Positions 50,971 through 59,894 of a DNA stretch of 64,000 nt are shown piece after piece (position 1 is the first letter of the stretch; each line of letters begins with the position of its first letter). Made by a program: the position numbers and the translations under genes. Source of the stretch: Accumulibacter sp003538495 (GTDB taxonomy: Bacteria > Pseudomonadota > Gammaproteobacteria > Burkholderiales > Rhodocyclaceae); the NCBI RefSeq assembly GCF_029255145.1, contig NZ_JAPUVQ010000050.1:1-64000 (forward strand), read 5' to 3'. The notes beneath the pieces were generated by a model. That model was not told where the DNA came from, made no database searches, and was given only the letters and a program-made list of their open reading frames with translations.

Positions 50971-51608
50971 GTGGCACGTTCGTTACCGGTGCGCAGGCCG
51001 GATTGGTCTCTTGCGAAACCTGCAACCTGCTGACGCGGCCGCTGGACGCCGAGCATGCCGGCCACTGTCCGCGCTGCGGCGCGGCGCTCGAACTTCGCCG
51101 CGTGCAGTCGCTGCAGCGTACTTGGGCGCTGATCATCGCCGCCGCAATCTGTTACGTTCCGGCCAACCTGCTGCCGGTGATGGTCAGCAACACCTTCGCA
51201 ACGTCTGACGCCGAAACGATCATGGGCGGCGTCGCCTTCCTGTATGGCTCCGGATCGTGGCCACTGGCGCTGATCGTGCTTGTCGCCAGCGTCATGGTGC
51301 CGCTTGGCAAGCTGCTCGCACTCGCTTACCTTCTGGTCAGCGTTCAGCGTGGTATGGCTTGGCGGCACCACGAGCGCGCGCGCCTGTTCCGGATCGTCAC
51401 CTTCATTGGTCGCTGGTCGATGCTCGACGTTTTCGTCGACACCTTTACCGTCGCGCTGGTGCAGTTACAGCCGCTGATGTCGGTGCTTCCAGGGCCGGGA
51501 GTCCTGTTCTTCGCAGCGGTGGTGGTGCTGACCATGCTTGCGGCGGAGAGCTTCGATCCCCGCCTGATCTGGGATTCGGCAAATAGTATGGAGAAGCACG
51601 ATGGCTGA
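50967..51608 (+). CDS. pqiA: PqiA-like membrane protein, second half
   Basis: The product is 213 residues, with its own zinc-ribbon (CETC at about 16-19, CPRCGA about 34-39) and four membrane helices including the MGGVAFLYGSGSWPLALIVLVASV region typical of PqiA. Together with the preceding gene it equals one full PqiA; here the two domains are separate, coupled proteins. Its 3' end overlaps pqiB by eight bases. Confidence 0.9.
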   Translation: MSGTFVTGAQAGLVSCETCNLLTRPLDAEHAGHCPRCGAALELRRVQSLQRTWALIIAAAICYVPANLLPVMVSNTFATSDAETIMGGVAFLYGSGSWPLALIVLVASVMVPLGKLLALAYLLVSVQRGMAWRHHERARLFRIVTFIGRWSMLDVFVDTFTVALVQLQPLMSVLPGPGVLFFAAVVVLTMLAAESFDPRLIWDSANSMEKHDG

Positions 51609-53262
51609 AGGAGGCGAACGCAATGATCTACCGCAGGCGACGGTCGTGCCAAGGAAGCGGACGCGGCTGTCGACGGTTTGGGTGATCCCGATCCTGGCAG
51701 CCGTGGTCGCTTTCGGCATCGCTGTGCAGCGGATTCTCAGCGAAGGCCCGACGGTCACCATCGTCTTCAAGAATGCGCAGGGTATCGAGGCTGGCAAGAC
51801 GGTCGTCAAATACAAGGACGTCAACATCGGTCAGGTAGCCGCTGTGCAGCTTTCCGACGATTACTCCACTGTCAAGGTGACCGCCAAGATTGCCAAGAGC
51901 GCTGCTGGCTTGATGGTCAAGGACGCCAAGTTCTGGGTCGTCGAGCCGCGCATCACGCTGAGCGGAGTATCGGGTCTCGGCACGCTGCTCTCCGGCAACT
52001 ATATCGGTTTCGAGGCCGGCCAGTCGGACGGTAGCGAGCGCCGCTTCAACGGCCTCGAAGTGCCGCCGATCATCACCGGCGATCAGCCTGGGCGGCAGTT
52101 TCTGCTCAAGGCAAGTGATCTGGGTTCGCTGGGCATTGGCTCGCCGGTATACTACCGACGCTTGCCGGCCGGCCAAGTCGTCGCTTACGAACTGGCAAAG
52201 GACGGCAAGTCGGTTGAGATCAAGATCTTCGTGCACGCGCCATACGACCAGTTCGTAAACCCGGGAACGCGTTTCTGGAACGCCAGCGGCGTTGATGTGT
52301 CGCTCGGCGCCAGCGGTCTGGATGTGCGAACGCAGTCGATGGTCGCGTTGATCGCCGGTGGCCTGGCATTCGAGACGCCACCGTTTTCGCAGCAAACGGA
52401 ACCCGCCGCTGCCGATACCGAATTCACGCTTTATGACGATCGGCCGACAGCGATGAAGCAGCCCGAGCCGATGGCCAGACGCTATGTCCTTTATTTCAAT
52501 GAATCGCTGCGTGGATTGTCGCTCGGCGCGCCGGTTACGCTGCTCGGTCTGCCAGGCGGCGAGGTGACCAGTGTCGGCCTCGACATCGACCCGAAGACCG
52601 AGCGCCTTCGTGGCCGCGTCGAGTTCGTCGTCTATCCCGAGCGTCTGGTTGCACAAGTGCACAACGCGCAGCAAATCCGCGGTGAAATGCTCGCGCGCGT
52701 GAGTGCCAGACGTGAGGCGTTCTTCGAGCGGATGGTCGAGGATTTCGGCCTGCGGGCGCAGATTCAGAGTGGCAACCTGCTTACCGGCCAGCGCTACATA
52801 TCTTTCGATTTTCACCCGGATGCACCGAAGGTCAAGGTTGACTGGGGCAAGGAAACGTCGGTGGTGCCGTCAATCCCCAGCACGCTCCCGAACTTCGAGG
52901 CGAAGATCGGCAGCATTCTCGCGAAGCTCGACAAGCTGCCGTACGAGGCCATCGGTACCGATACCCGGAAGGTGCTCGAAACTTTCAACCAGACGCTGAA
53001 GGATACCGACAAGGCGATCAAGCGCCTGGACTCGGAGGTTACCCCGGAGCTCAAGAAGGCGCTGGAAGAGTTCCGCCGGGCGACTGTTTCGGCCGACCGG
53101 GCGATCAAGAACACCGACACCGCGTTGCTTGCCCCGGACGCGGCCGGCCAGCAGGAGCTACGCGATGCGATGCGCGAGGTCGCCCGCGCGGCGCGTTCGT
53201 TGCGGGTCCTGACCGACTATCTCGAACGCCATCCCGAAGCGCTGCTGCGCGGCAAGAACTGA
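51601..53262 (+). CDS. pqiB: PqiB, MCE-domain intermembrane lipid transport protein
   Basis: The product is 553 residues. An N-terminal membrane anchor (WVIPILAAVVAFGIAVQ, about 27-43) is followed by three MCE domains (beginning near VTIVFKNAQGIEAGKT, FLLKASDLGSLGIGSPVYYR and YVLYFNESLRGLSLGAPV), then a helical tail (about 430-540). This order matches PqiB, whose stacked rings and coiled coil span the periplasm. Confidence 0.95.
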   Translation: MAEGGERNDLPQATVVPRKRTRLSTVWVIPILAAVVAFGIAVQRILSEGPTVTIVFKNAQGIEAGKTVVKYKDVNIGQVAAVQLSDDYSTVKVTAKIAKSAAGLMVKDAKFWVVEPRITLSGVSGLGTLLSGNYIGFEAGQSDGSERRFNGLEVPPIITGDQPGRQFLLKASDLGSLGIGSPVYYRRLPAGQVVAYELAKDGKSVEIKIFVHAPYDQFVNPGTRFWNASGVDVSLGASGLDVRTQSMVALIAGGLAFETPPFSQQTEPAAADTEFTLYDDRPTAMKQPEPMARRYVLYFNESLRGLSLGAPVTLLGLPGGEVTSVGLDIDPKTERLRGRVEFVVYPERLVAQVHNAQQIRGEMLARVSARREAFFERMVEDFGLRAQIQSGNLLTGQRYISFDFHPDAPKVKVDWGKETSVVPSIPSTLPNFEAKIGSILAKLDKLPYEAIGTDTRKVLETFNQTLKDTDKAIKRLDSEVTPELKKALEEFRRATVSADRAIKNTDTALLAPDAAGQQELRDAMREVARAARSLRVLTDYLERHPEALLRGKN

Positions 53263-53280
53263 GACCGAGGAGGAATCCCG

Positions 53281-53847
53281 ATGCGTCACCCGGCTGTCAT
53301 CGCCTGCCTGCTGCTGGCCATCGCCAGCGGTTGCGCTTCGCCGCCGTCGCGCTTCTACACCCTGAGTGCCGCCGCCGCCCCCGCCGCGACGGTATCGACG
53401 GTGTCGGTCGCTGTCGGCCCGGTGTCGCTGCCGGCGGTCGTCGACCGACCGCAGATCGTGGTCAGCACTGGCGCCAACGAGGTGCGGCTGGACGAGTTCA
53501 ACCGCTGGGCGTCGCCACTTGCCGACAACATCGTGCGTGTGCTCGCCGACAACCTGGCGCGGGAACTCGGCACGGCGCGCGTCTGGCCCTACGGCCAGGC
53601 CACCCGGTCGAGCCCCGACCACCAGGTGCTGATCGACTTCCAGCGTCTTGACTCGACGCTCGGCGAGGGGGTGCTGATCGAAGCGCTGTGGACGGTCCGC
53701 CCAGCGGCCGGCGGCGCAGCGAAGAGCGGCCGCTCGCAAGTGCGCGAGCCGACCGCCGGCGCTGGCTTTGAAGCACTGGTCGCCGCCCACAGTCGCGCGC
53801 TGGCCCGCGTCAGCGGCGATATCGCGGCGGCGATTAGGGCGCCGTGA
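53281..53847 (+). CDS. pqiC: PqiC-like outer-membrane lipoprotein
   Basis: The product is 188 residues. The lipobox is IASGC (Cys19). The mature protein matches the ABC-type transport auxiliary lipoprotein family: FYTLSA, VAVGPVSLPAVVDRPQIVV and WASPLADNIVRVLADNLARELG. It anchors PqiB at the outer membrane. It has AGGAGG before the start, and its stop overlaps the start of the MscS-type gene. Confidence 0.93.
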   Translation: MRHPAVIACLLLAIASGCASPPSRFYTLSAAAAPAATVSTVSVAVGPVSLPAVVDRPQIVVSTGANEVRLDEFNRWASPLADNIVRVLADNLARELGTARVWPYGQATRSSPDHQVLIDFQRLDSTLGEGVLIEALWTVRPAAGGAAKSGRSQVREPTAGAGFEALVAAHSRALARVSGDIAAAIRAP

Positions 53848-56597
53848 ACGGCTTGCTGGCAGTGCTGGATCGCTGGCTGGTGCGCCGATCCGTGGCCGGG
53901 GTCGGTCGCTGGGCGTGCGCCGTGCTGGTCTGGTTTTGTCTCGCCGTACTGCCGGCGCGGGCGACCGGTGGCCTGCCGGCAAGTCTGGCGAGCGATATGA
54001 CAACCGAAAACATCAGGCTGGGCGTCCAGATCGCTGACGCGACGACGGCGCTCGAACTGGCGCGCATCGACCTCGCGCGCTTGCGCAGTAGCCAGCGCGA
54101 CCTGGCGGAGAGCATGGAGCGCATCGAAAGGCACGCGCAGGTGCATGCGCTGGGCCGGGAGTTCGCGCAGACGGTGATCGGGCAATTGCGCGTCCTGCCC
54201 AAGCCCGAGCGTTTCGACGCCGAGCGCCGGCAGCGTGAAGGACTGCTGGCGTCGACCAGCGACGCCAATCTGCGCGCCGAGCGTGCGCTCGACGAACTCG
54301 GCGACCTGCAGGCGGTGGTCGCGACGCGCTTCGCCGAGGCCGAGCCACCGCTTGCCGAAGCGCTGTGGCCGGACTTTCAGGCGGCGGCGTGGGCCCGACT
54401 CGGAGAGCAGCGCGTCTTGCTGGCCCGGCTCGACGAGGTCCAGCGCCAATTGCTGCGCGCGCTGCTGGACAGTGACGAGGCCGATCTCGACCTCGCGCGA
54501 AGGACGCAGGCGGCCCGTTCGGAACTGACCCGCCTGCTGTTCTGGGTACCGGCACGTCCCGGGGCGCAGACGATCAGCGAGATTCCTGCGGCGATGGCGT
54601 GGATGCTCTCGGGCGCCAACTGGCGCGCTGCCGGCCAGGTGCTGGTTGACCAGGTGCCGCCGCGGCCGTTCTGGCCGGCGCTGGCCCTGCTGGTCGCGAG
54701 CGCCCTGTATCTCGGCCGCAGACGCCTGCAAGGCCGGCTGGTCGTCCTCGCGCCGGCAACGGCGACCTATGACCGCTACTGGATCGGACACACCGTAGCC
54801 GCGCTGGCGATCACCATGGCCCTCGCGTTGCCCGTGCCGCTGGTGCTGTGGACGACGGGGAATGTCCTTGCCGCGGCGCCGGAAACGCAGTCCTTCGCCC
54901 TCGCGCTGAGCGACGCCCTGACGGCGATCGCCAAGCTGCTGCTGGCGCTGTCGGCCTTTGCCTGGCTGCTCGACCGCCGCGGCGTGGCTGGCGGCCATTT
55001 CGGCTGGGACGAGTCCCTGACGGGTTACAGCGCGCAAGCCTTGCGGCGTTTTTCCGTGTTCTTCGTGCCGCTGCTCTTTTTCGTCGCGCTGAACGGCCTG
55101 GACCACGCCCCTTACGCCAACCGTGAGAGTGTCGGGCGGATGTCCTTCAGTGTGGCGATGATCGTTCTCTCCGTCTTCCTGATGCGCTTGCTGCGGCGCA
55201 AGAGCCCATTGATGCAGCGGCTCTACGCGAGCGCACCGCGCAGTTGGGCGGCACGCCTGCACGCGCTCTGGTTCGGTGCCCTGCTGGCCGGGCCGCTGGC
55301 GATCGCCGCGCTCTCGGCGGCTGGCTACTTCGTCGCTGCCGGCTATTTCTTCACGCGCACGGTGTACTCGGTGTTCCTGACTTTCGCCGCCGTGGCGCTG
55401 TATGGCCTGATCGCGCTATGGGTGCAGGTCGAGCGCTGGCGGCTTGACCGTCACCAGTCCGAGGAGGCCAGGCGTCTGGCTCTGGCGGACGCGGACACCG
55501 AGGAGAGCGGCGAAGTGGCCGAGGCGCGCCCGCCGCAGCTCGATATTGCGGCGATCGGCGAGCAGACGCGATCGCTCCTCGACGTGTTGATCACGCTGCT
55601 GCTGCTCGGTGGCATCTGGCTGGTGTGGCGGGGCGGCATACCGGCGCTGTCGGTGATCGGCGACTACGCCCTGTGGACCTACAATGCGAAGGTCGATGGC
55701 CAGGCGACGACGCTGCCGCTGACCGTCGGCAATCTGTTCCTGGCGTTGCTCGTCGGCGCGGTCACCGCCGTGGTCGTGCGCAACATCGGCGCGCTGCTCG
55801 ACATCGTGCTGCTGCAGCGCTTCGAGGTGCAGGCCGACGCGACCTATGCGATCAAGGTCATTACGCGCTACGCCCTAGCTGCCGTCGGTATCGTCAGCGC
55901 CTTCAGCATCCTCGGCATCGGCTGGGCCGACGTGCACTGGCTGATCGCGGCGATGGGCGTCGGCCTCGGTTTTGGCCTGCAGGAAATCGTCGCCAACTTC
56001 GTGTCGGGCCTGATCGTCCTCGCCGAGCGGCCGATCCGCATCGGCGACATCGTCACGGTCGGCAGTGTCACCGGCACGGTCGGGCGCATTCGCGCGCGCG
56101 CGACCGCCGTGGTCGACTTCGACGGCAAGGAAGTGATCATCCCGAACAAGGCGTTCATCACCGACACGGTGGTCAACTGGACGCTCTCGAACCAGACCAC
56201 CCGGCTGCAGCTCAAGGTCGGCGTCGCCTACGGCAGCGACATCGCGCTGGTGCAGCGGCTGCTGATCGCGGCCGTACGGGCCAACGACGACGTCCTCGAA
56301 GATCCGGCGTCATCGGTCTACTTCGTCGGTTTTGGCGACAGCTCGCTGGATTTCGAGATCCGTGCCTTTGTCGATTCCTTCGACAAGCGCTTGCGCGTCC
56401 AGCACGAACTCAACCTTGCGGTCGAGCGGGCGCTGCGTGTTCAGGGGATCGAGATCCCGTTCCCGCAGCGCGATCTGCATGTCCGTTCGGCCGCCGGGCT
56501 GAGTGGCTTGCCGGCGTTCGCCGCGGCCGCTGACGCCGGTCGCCGTACCGGTCCCGCCGGGCCGCTTGCGTCCGACCCGATGCGGCCCTGCCCATGA
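53844..56597 (+). CDS. Large MscS-family mechanosensitive channel with periplasmic domain
   Basis: The product is 917 residues starting with GTG, overlapping pqiC by four bases. A signal or first helix and a long coiled-coil periplasmic part (DUF3772-like, about 50-260) are followed by about ten membrane helices and the MscS core near 690-820: AMGVGLGFGLQEIVANFVSG (pore helix), ERPIRIGDIVTVG and DGKEVIIPNKAFI. It would relieve osmotic pressure. Its fusion to the Pqi operon suggests an envelope-stress unit. Confidence 0.93.
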   Translation: MNGLLAVLDRWLVRRSVAGVGRWACAVLVWFCLAVLPARATGGLPASLASDMTTENIRLGVQIADATTALELARIDLARLRSSQRDLAESMERIERHAQVHALGREFAQTVIGQLRVLPKPERFDAERRQREGLLASTSDANLRAERALDELGDLQAVVATRFAEAEPPLAEALWPDFQAAAWARLGEQRVLLARLDEVQRQLLRALLDSDEADLDLARRTQAARSELTRLLFWVPARPGAQTISEIPAAMAWMLSGANWRAAGQVLVDQVPPRPFWPALALLVASALYLGRRRLQGRLVVLAPATATYDRYWIGHTVAALAITMALALPVPLVLWTTGNVLAAAPETQSFALALSDALTAIAKLLLALSAFAWLLDRRGVAGGHFGWDESLTGYSAQALRRFSVFFVPLLFFVALNGLDHAPYANRESVGRMSFSVAMIVLSVFLMRLLRRKSPLMQRLYASAPRSWAARLHALWFGALLAGPLAIAALSAAGYFVAAGYFFTRTVYSVFLTFAAVALYGLIALWVQVERWRLDRHQSEEARRLALADADTEESGEVAEARPPQLDIAAIGEQTRSLLDVLITLLLLGGIWLVWRGGIPALSVIGDYALWTYNAKVDGQATTLPLTVGNLFLALLVGAVTAVVVRNIGALLDIVLLQRFEVQADATYAIKVITRYALAAVGIVSAFSILGIGWADVHWLIAAMGVGLGFGLQEIVANFVSGLIVLAERPIRIGDIVTVGSVTGTVGRIRARATAVVDFDGKEVIIPNKAFITDTVVNWTLSNQTTRLQLKVGVAYGSDIALVQRLLIAAVRANDDVLEDPASSVYFVGFGDSSLDFEIRAFVDSFDKRLRVQHELNLAVERALRVQGIEIPFPQRDLHVRSAAGLSGLPAFAAAADAGRRTGPAGPLASDPMRPCP

Positions 56598-56656
56598 CGC
56601 CGCGCTCGGGCGCGCAACATCCGCCGCATCGCAACACCACTTACGGGAGAAGACGG

Positions 56657-56752
56657 ATGAAGACAGGAAGGATCGTGGGCGTCCTGGTCGGCTGGACCGT
56701 CGGCGCCATGCTGGCCGTCGCGCCAGCAACGGCGCACCGAACGTCTGGCTGA
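56657..56752 (+). pseudogene. Signal-peptide-like fragment in a decayed intergenic region
   Basis: A 31-codon frame with a fair ribosome site encodes a signal-peptide-like start (MKTGRIVGVLVGWTVGAMLAVAPATA) and then stops at once. Downstream bases to 57188 have scattered open frames without recognisable protein. The piece may be the start of a gene that has lost its frame. The 600 bases from 56598 to 57200 hold no other supported feature. Confidence 0.35.
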
Positions 56753-57200
56753 TCATGACGGGCGATTCGGGCTCCGGGGTCCCTGGTACCTTCGCCGGCG
56801 TCGTCCCGGCGCCGGCGCCCGATGGGATTGCCGCCAGCGGCTGTGGCACCGCGTGGTTCGGCAGGAACCACCACACGCCATCGTTCCAGGCCAGCGCCAT
56901 CGTGGCATCGGGCGCAGTGCTACCGGCGTGCTCAAGGCCGCCGGCAAGGTCGTTGCGGAGCGGAAGATGGAGCGGACGATGGAGCGGACGATTCCGTTCA
57001 TCCTGCAGCGGGACGAGAATCCGGACGTCGGATCCGGCACCGGCTCGCCGGTAAAGGACCGTGGCAGCCAGGGTGCCGTTCCAGCGCGTAGGATCTCGGG
57101 GTTTCGGGGTTCGGGGCTCGCCCGCGAACCATTGTGTAACCGCGGCGCGGACCGGTCGGTGGCGACCGGCCGCCGCCGCAAGCAATGAAAGGAGCAGCAA

Positions 57201-57770
57201 ATGCGTAACAGAGTACTGATCGCAGCACTTGCGACGGCGGCCCTGACGGCCGGATGTGTTTCCGAGCAGACCTATCAGGGCGAGGTCAAGCAGGCCGAGA
57301 TGTACCAGCAGAAGTCGGCCTTGTACGAGTCGCTGAACGCCAAGTTGCAGACGGAGATCAACGCCGATCAGGCCAGGATCGAGCAACTGCAGAACCAGGT
57401 CAAGCTGACCCTGGTCGACCAGATCCTCTTCCCCGAGGGCGGTTGGGAGATCCACCGCCAGGGCGAGCAGACGCTGGCCAAGATTGCCCCAACGCTGAGC
57501 ACGCTGCAAGGCAAGCGGATCGTCGTCGAGGGCTTTACCGACAACGTGCCGATCGGCCCGGCGCTGAAGAAGCGCTTCCCGTCGAACTGGGAGTTGTCCA
57601 CCGCGCGGGCCACCGACGTCGTCAGATTCCTCGTCGCCAAAGGCGTGCCGCCCGGCATCCTGGCCGCGGAGGGCTTCGGCGATGCGCGTCCGGTAGCGTC
57701 GAACGACACGCCGCAGGGGCGGGCCAAGAACCGTCGGGTCGAAATCGTCATCAGCGGCGTGAACCAGTAG
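57201..57770 (+). CDS. OmpA-family peptidoglycan-binding lipoprotein
   Basis: The product is 189 residues, with AAAGGAG before the ATG. The lipobox is LTAGC (Cys19). Residues about 25-70 form a coiled coil. The OmpA-like domain (about 75-185) has LFPEGGWEIHRQGEQ, VEGFTDNVPIG and the peptidoglycan-binding NWELSTARATDVVRFL, then RPVASNDTPQGRAKNRRVEI. It should tie the outer membrane to the cell wall. A double hairpin ends the transcript. Confidence 0.93.
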   Translation: MRNRVLIAALATAALTAGCVSEQTYQGEVKQAEMYQQKSALYESLNAKLQTEINADQARIEQLQNQVKLTLVDQILFPEGGWEIHRQGEQTLAKIAPTLSTLQGKRIVVEGFTDNVPIGPALKKRFPSNWELSTARATDVVRFLVAKGVPPGILAAEGFGDARPVASNDTPQGRAKNRRVEIVISGVNQ

Positions 57771-57824
57771 GCACCCGCAAGCACCCGTAACCCAGGCCGC
57801 GCTGACGCTCGGTGCGTCACCGCG

Positions 57825-57856
57825 GCCTGCCCGCCGGCTCGCGTTGGCGGGCAGGC
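57825..57856 (+). terminator. Hairpin downstream of the OmpA-like gene
   Basis: An 11-bp perfect stem, GCCTGCCCGCC (57825-57835) with GGCGGGCAGGC (57846-57856), lacks a T-run. It may stabilise the mRNA end or back up the terminator that follows. Confidence 0.5.
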
Positions 57857-57865
57857 CGACCTCCT

Positions 57866-57898
57866 GACGAGGCAGCGCTGGCCCGCTGCCTCGTCTTT
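57866..57898 (+). terminator. Rho-independent terminator of the OmpA-like gene
   Basis: A perfect 12-bp stem, GACGAGGCAGCG (57866-57877) with CGCTGCCTCGTC (57884-57895), is followed by TTT. Confidence 0.75.
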
Positions 57899-58079
57899 CG
57901 CCAACTCGATGGATCCATGGCTCGGCGGTCCGCCGCCGCGCCCGAAAGACCCCCCGGAACATGCACTTCGCGTACCAGAAGGACCGGCCGGCCGTCCGGG
58001 GCGTGAGCGCCAGAGACCGTTTCACGCGGCTGCCTGGCCTCTTGCCCGCCGACGTTCAGGTGCTCCGCCAGTGCCCGTG

Positions 58080-59150
58080 ATGCCGATCAACAAGTGGCTG
58101 TCGCTGCAAGCGCTCAGAGGTGTCGCGACGCTTGCCGTGGTGGCCTTTCACGCACTGGCCATCGAAAGGAAGTACGCGGGCGGCGACCTGCTGCTGCCAG
58201 ATTTCCTTGTCCTTGGGCAATCCGGCGTCGATCTGTTCTTCGTGATCAGCGGCTTCGTCATGGTCTCGGTGACGACCGGGCGTTTTGGCCGCAGCAGAGA
58301 AATGACGCGCTTTCTCTGGGGCCGCCTGACCCGGATCTATCCGACCTACTGGTTCTACCTGTTGCTGACCCTTGCCGTGTTTCTGATCAGGCCAGGGTGG
58401 GTCAATTCGTCGCAAGGCGAGCAGGCCGGATTGTTGTCCTCCTTGCTGTTGCTGCCCGGCAATCCGCTCCTGGTAGCGGTCGCCTGGTCGCTCACGCACG
58501 AACTGTGGTTCTACCTCGTCTTCGCCGTGCTCCTGAGATTCAACGAAAAGTGTCTGCTGCCGTCGCTGCTGGTGTGGGCAGCAATCGTCATCGCGGCCAA
58601 CGCCTCGTTGACGCTCGCCGACCTTCCGGCCGGCCTGGTGATCGCCCTGCACCCCTTTACGCTCGAGTTCATCGTCGGCGCACTGGTGGCGCTCTTCATT
58701 TCGAGCGCGTACGCGCCCCGATTCTCTGGCGGGATGTCGATCGGGGCCTCGGCGCTGATCGTCGCGGCCGGCTTCCCCTTGCTCTACGCGTTCGAGGTGC
58801 TAAACGGCGTCGGCCTGATTCGCGCGGGTGTCGTTGGCACGCTGTACGGATTGCTGGTGTTCGCGCTGGCGACCCTGGAGAAGGAGGAGCGAATCGTCAT
58901 CCCGCGGTTCTTGCTGCTGATGGGCGATGCCTCGTACACCGTCTATCTCTCGCATGTGCTGGTCCTGTCGGTCATTGGTCGCCTGTGGGCCCTGGCGGGT
59001 CCCGCGCCGGACAGCCTGTTCGACAACCTGCTGGCCTGCCTGCTGATGTTCGCCGCCGTCGCGGTCTACGGTCGGCTGGGCTACCGTTTCCTTGAGGAGC
59101 CGATCCTGCGCTTCTCCCACGCGCTGCGGAAGCGCTGGTTTGACGCCTAG
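58080..59150 (+). CDS. Acyltransferase 3 family membrane protein
   Basis: The product is 356 residues from the ATG at 58080; the ORF stays open to 57909, but the family start fits here. About ten membrane helices are present. LQALRGVATLAVVAFHALAI carries the catalytic His, and FFVISGFVM and RLTRIYPTYWFYL follow, all classic for OafA/ExoZ-type acyltransferases. These move acyl groups onto polysaccharides or lipids. No polysaccharide genes are nearby, so the substrate is open. Confidence 0.92.
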   Translation: MPINKWLSLQALRGVATLAVVAFHALAIERKYAGGDLLLPDFLVLGQSGVDLFFVISGFVMVSVTTGRFGRSREMTRFLWGRLTRIYPTYWFYLLLTLAVFLIRPGWVNSSQGEQAGLLSSLLLLPGNPLLVAVAWSLTHELWFYLVFAVLLRFNEKCLLPSLLVWAAIVIAANASLTLADLPAGLVIALHPFTLEFIVGALVALFISSAYAPRFSGGMSIGASALIVAAGFPLLYAFEVLNGVGLIRAGVVGTLYGLLVFALATLEKEERIVIPRFLLLMGDASYTVYLSHVLVLSVIGRLWALAGPAPDSLFDNLLACLLMFAAVAVYGRLGYRFLEEPILRFSHALRKRWFDA

Positions 59151-59315
59151 CGCTGCGCATCCGTGCTCCTGAACCAGGCGCCTTCACGATCACCAGCGGC
59201 AAGGCGATCGTCGGCCTGGCCGTCGCCGGTCACGGTACGAACCGGGTGTGCGGCGTGTCTCGACGCCGGTCGCGGCAGCCCGTCCGCCCGCCGGTTCTGC
59301 CCGTTCCGCTCCCTG

Positions 59316-59765
59316 CTATTCGTGCTCCCAGTAGAAGAACAGCTCGCTGCGGCGACCGGCGGCAAGCCTGACGGACTGGCTGAGCTGCTGGCCCTTGAAT
59401 TCGGCGTCGACCCGGTACTGCCCCCGCGGCAGACTGACGAAGAAGAGCGGTCCGGGCGACGTGGTCGCGAGCACCCTTTCCCCCGCCGCATTTCGAATGC
59501 CGACCTTTACGTCGGCCAGGTAGGCTCCGCTGCCCTTGAGCGCGAAAACCAGCTGCAGGTTGTAGTCGTGCCGCATCGCTTCGAGCGCGATCGGGTCGTC
59601 GTCGCCGATTCCCCCGCTCGCATGGGCGACTTCCGCCTCGGCCAGGGCCAGCGGCGGCCTCACCAGGCCGAAGATTGCCAGGCCCAGGACCAGCACGGTC
59701 AAGACCAGCAGCGTGCGCGCGCCCGGCAAGGGCCGGCTTGACCATAGGCAATAGCAGCGTTTCAT
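59316..59765 (-). CDS. Secreted beta-rich protein of unknown function
   Basis: The product is 149 residues with GGAGG before the ATG. A long signal peptide or anchor covers about 1-42 (LLVLTVLVLGLAIFG, ALA). The mature part, after an Asp-rich loop, reads LQLVFALKGSGAYLADVKVGIRNAAGERVLATTSPGPLFFVSLPRGQYRVDAEFKG. This resembles carboxypeptidase-regulatory-like periplasmic proteins. It lies downstream of hsp20-lon on the same strand, with 130 bases between. Confidence 0.75.
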   Translation of the reverse strand: MKRCYCLWSSRPLPGARTLLVLTVLVLGLAIFGLVRPPLALAEAEVAHASGGIGDDDPIALEAMRHDYNLQLVFALKGSGAYLADVKVGIRNAAGERVLATTSPGPLFFVSLPRGQYRVDAEFKGQQLSQSVRLAAGRRSELFFYWEHE

Positions 59766-59894
59766 TTCCGTTCTCCTCCCTGTGCATGATCGAACTGCAG
59801 ACCTTCGTCAGCAATGTCCGGAGCGATGCGTCGAAGCGGACGACGATCACTCCACCACCGCGCACCCGCCGCCGCTGCCATCGTGAGCCTGCAC

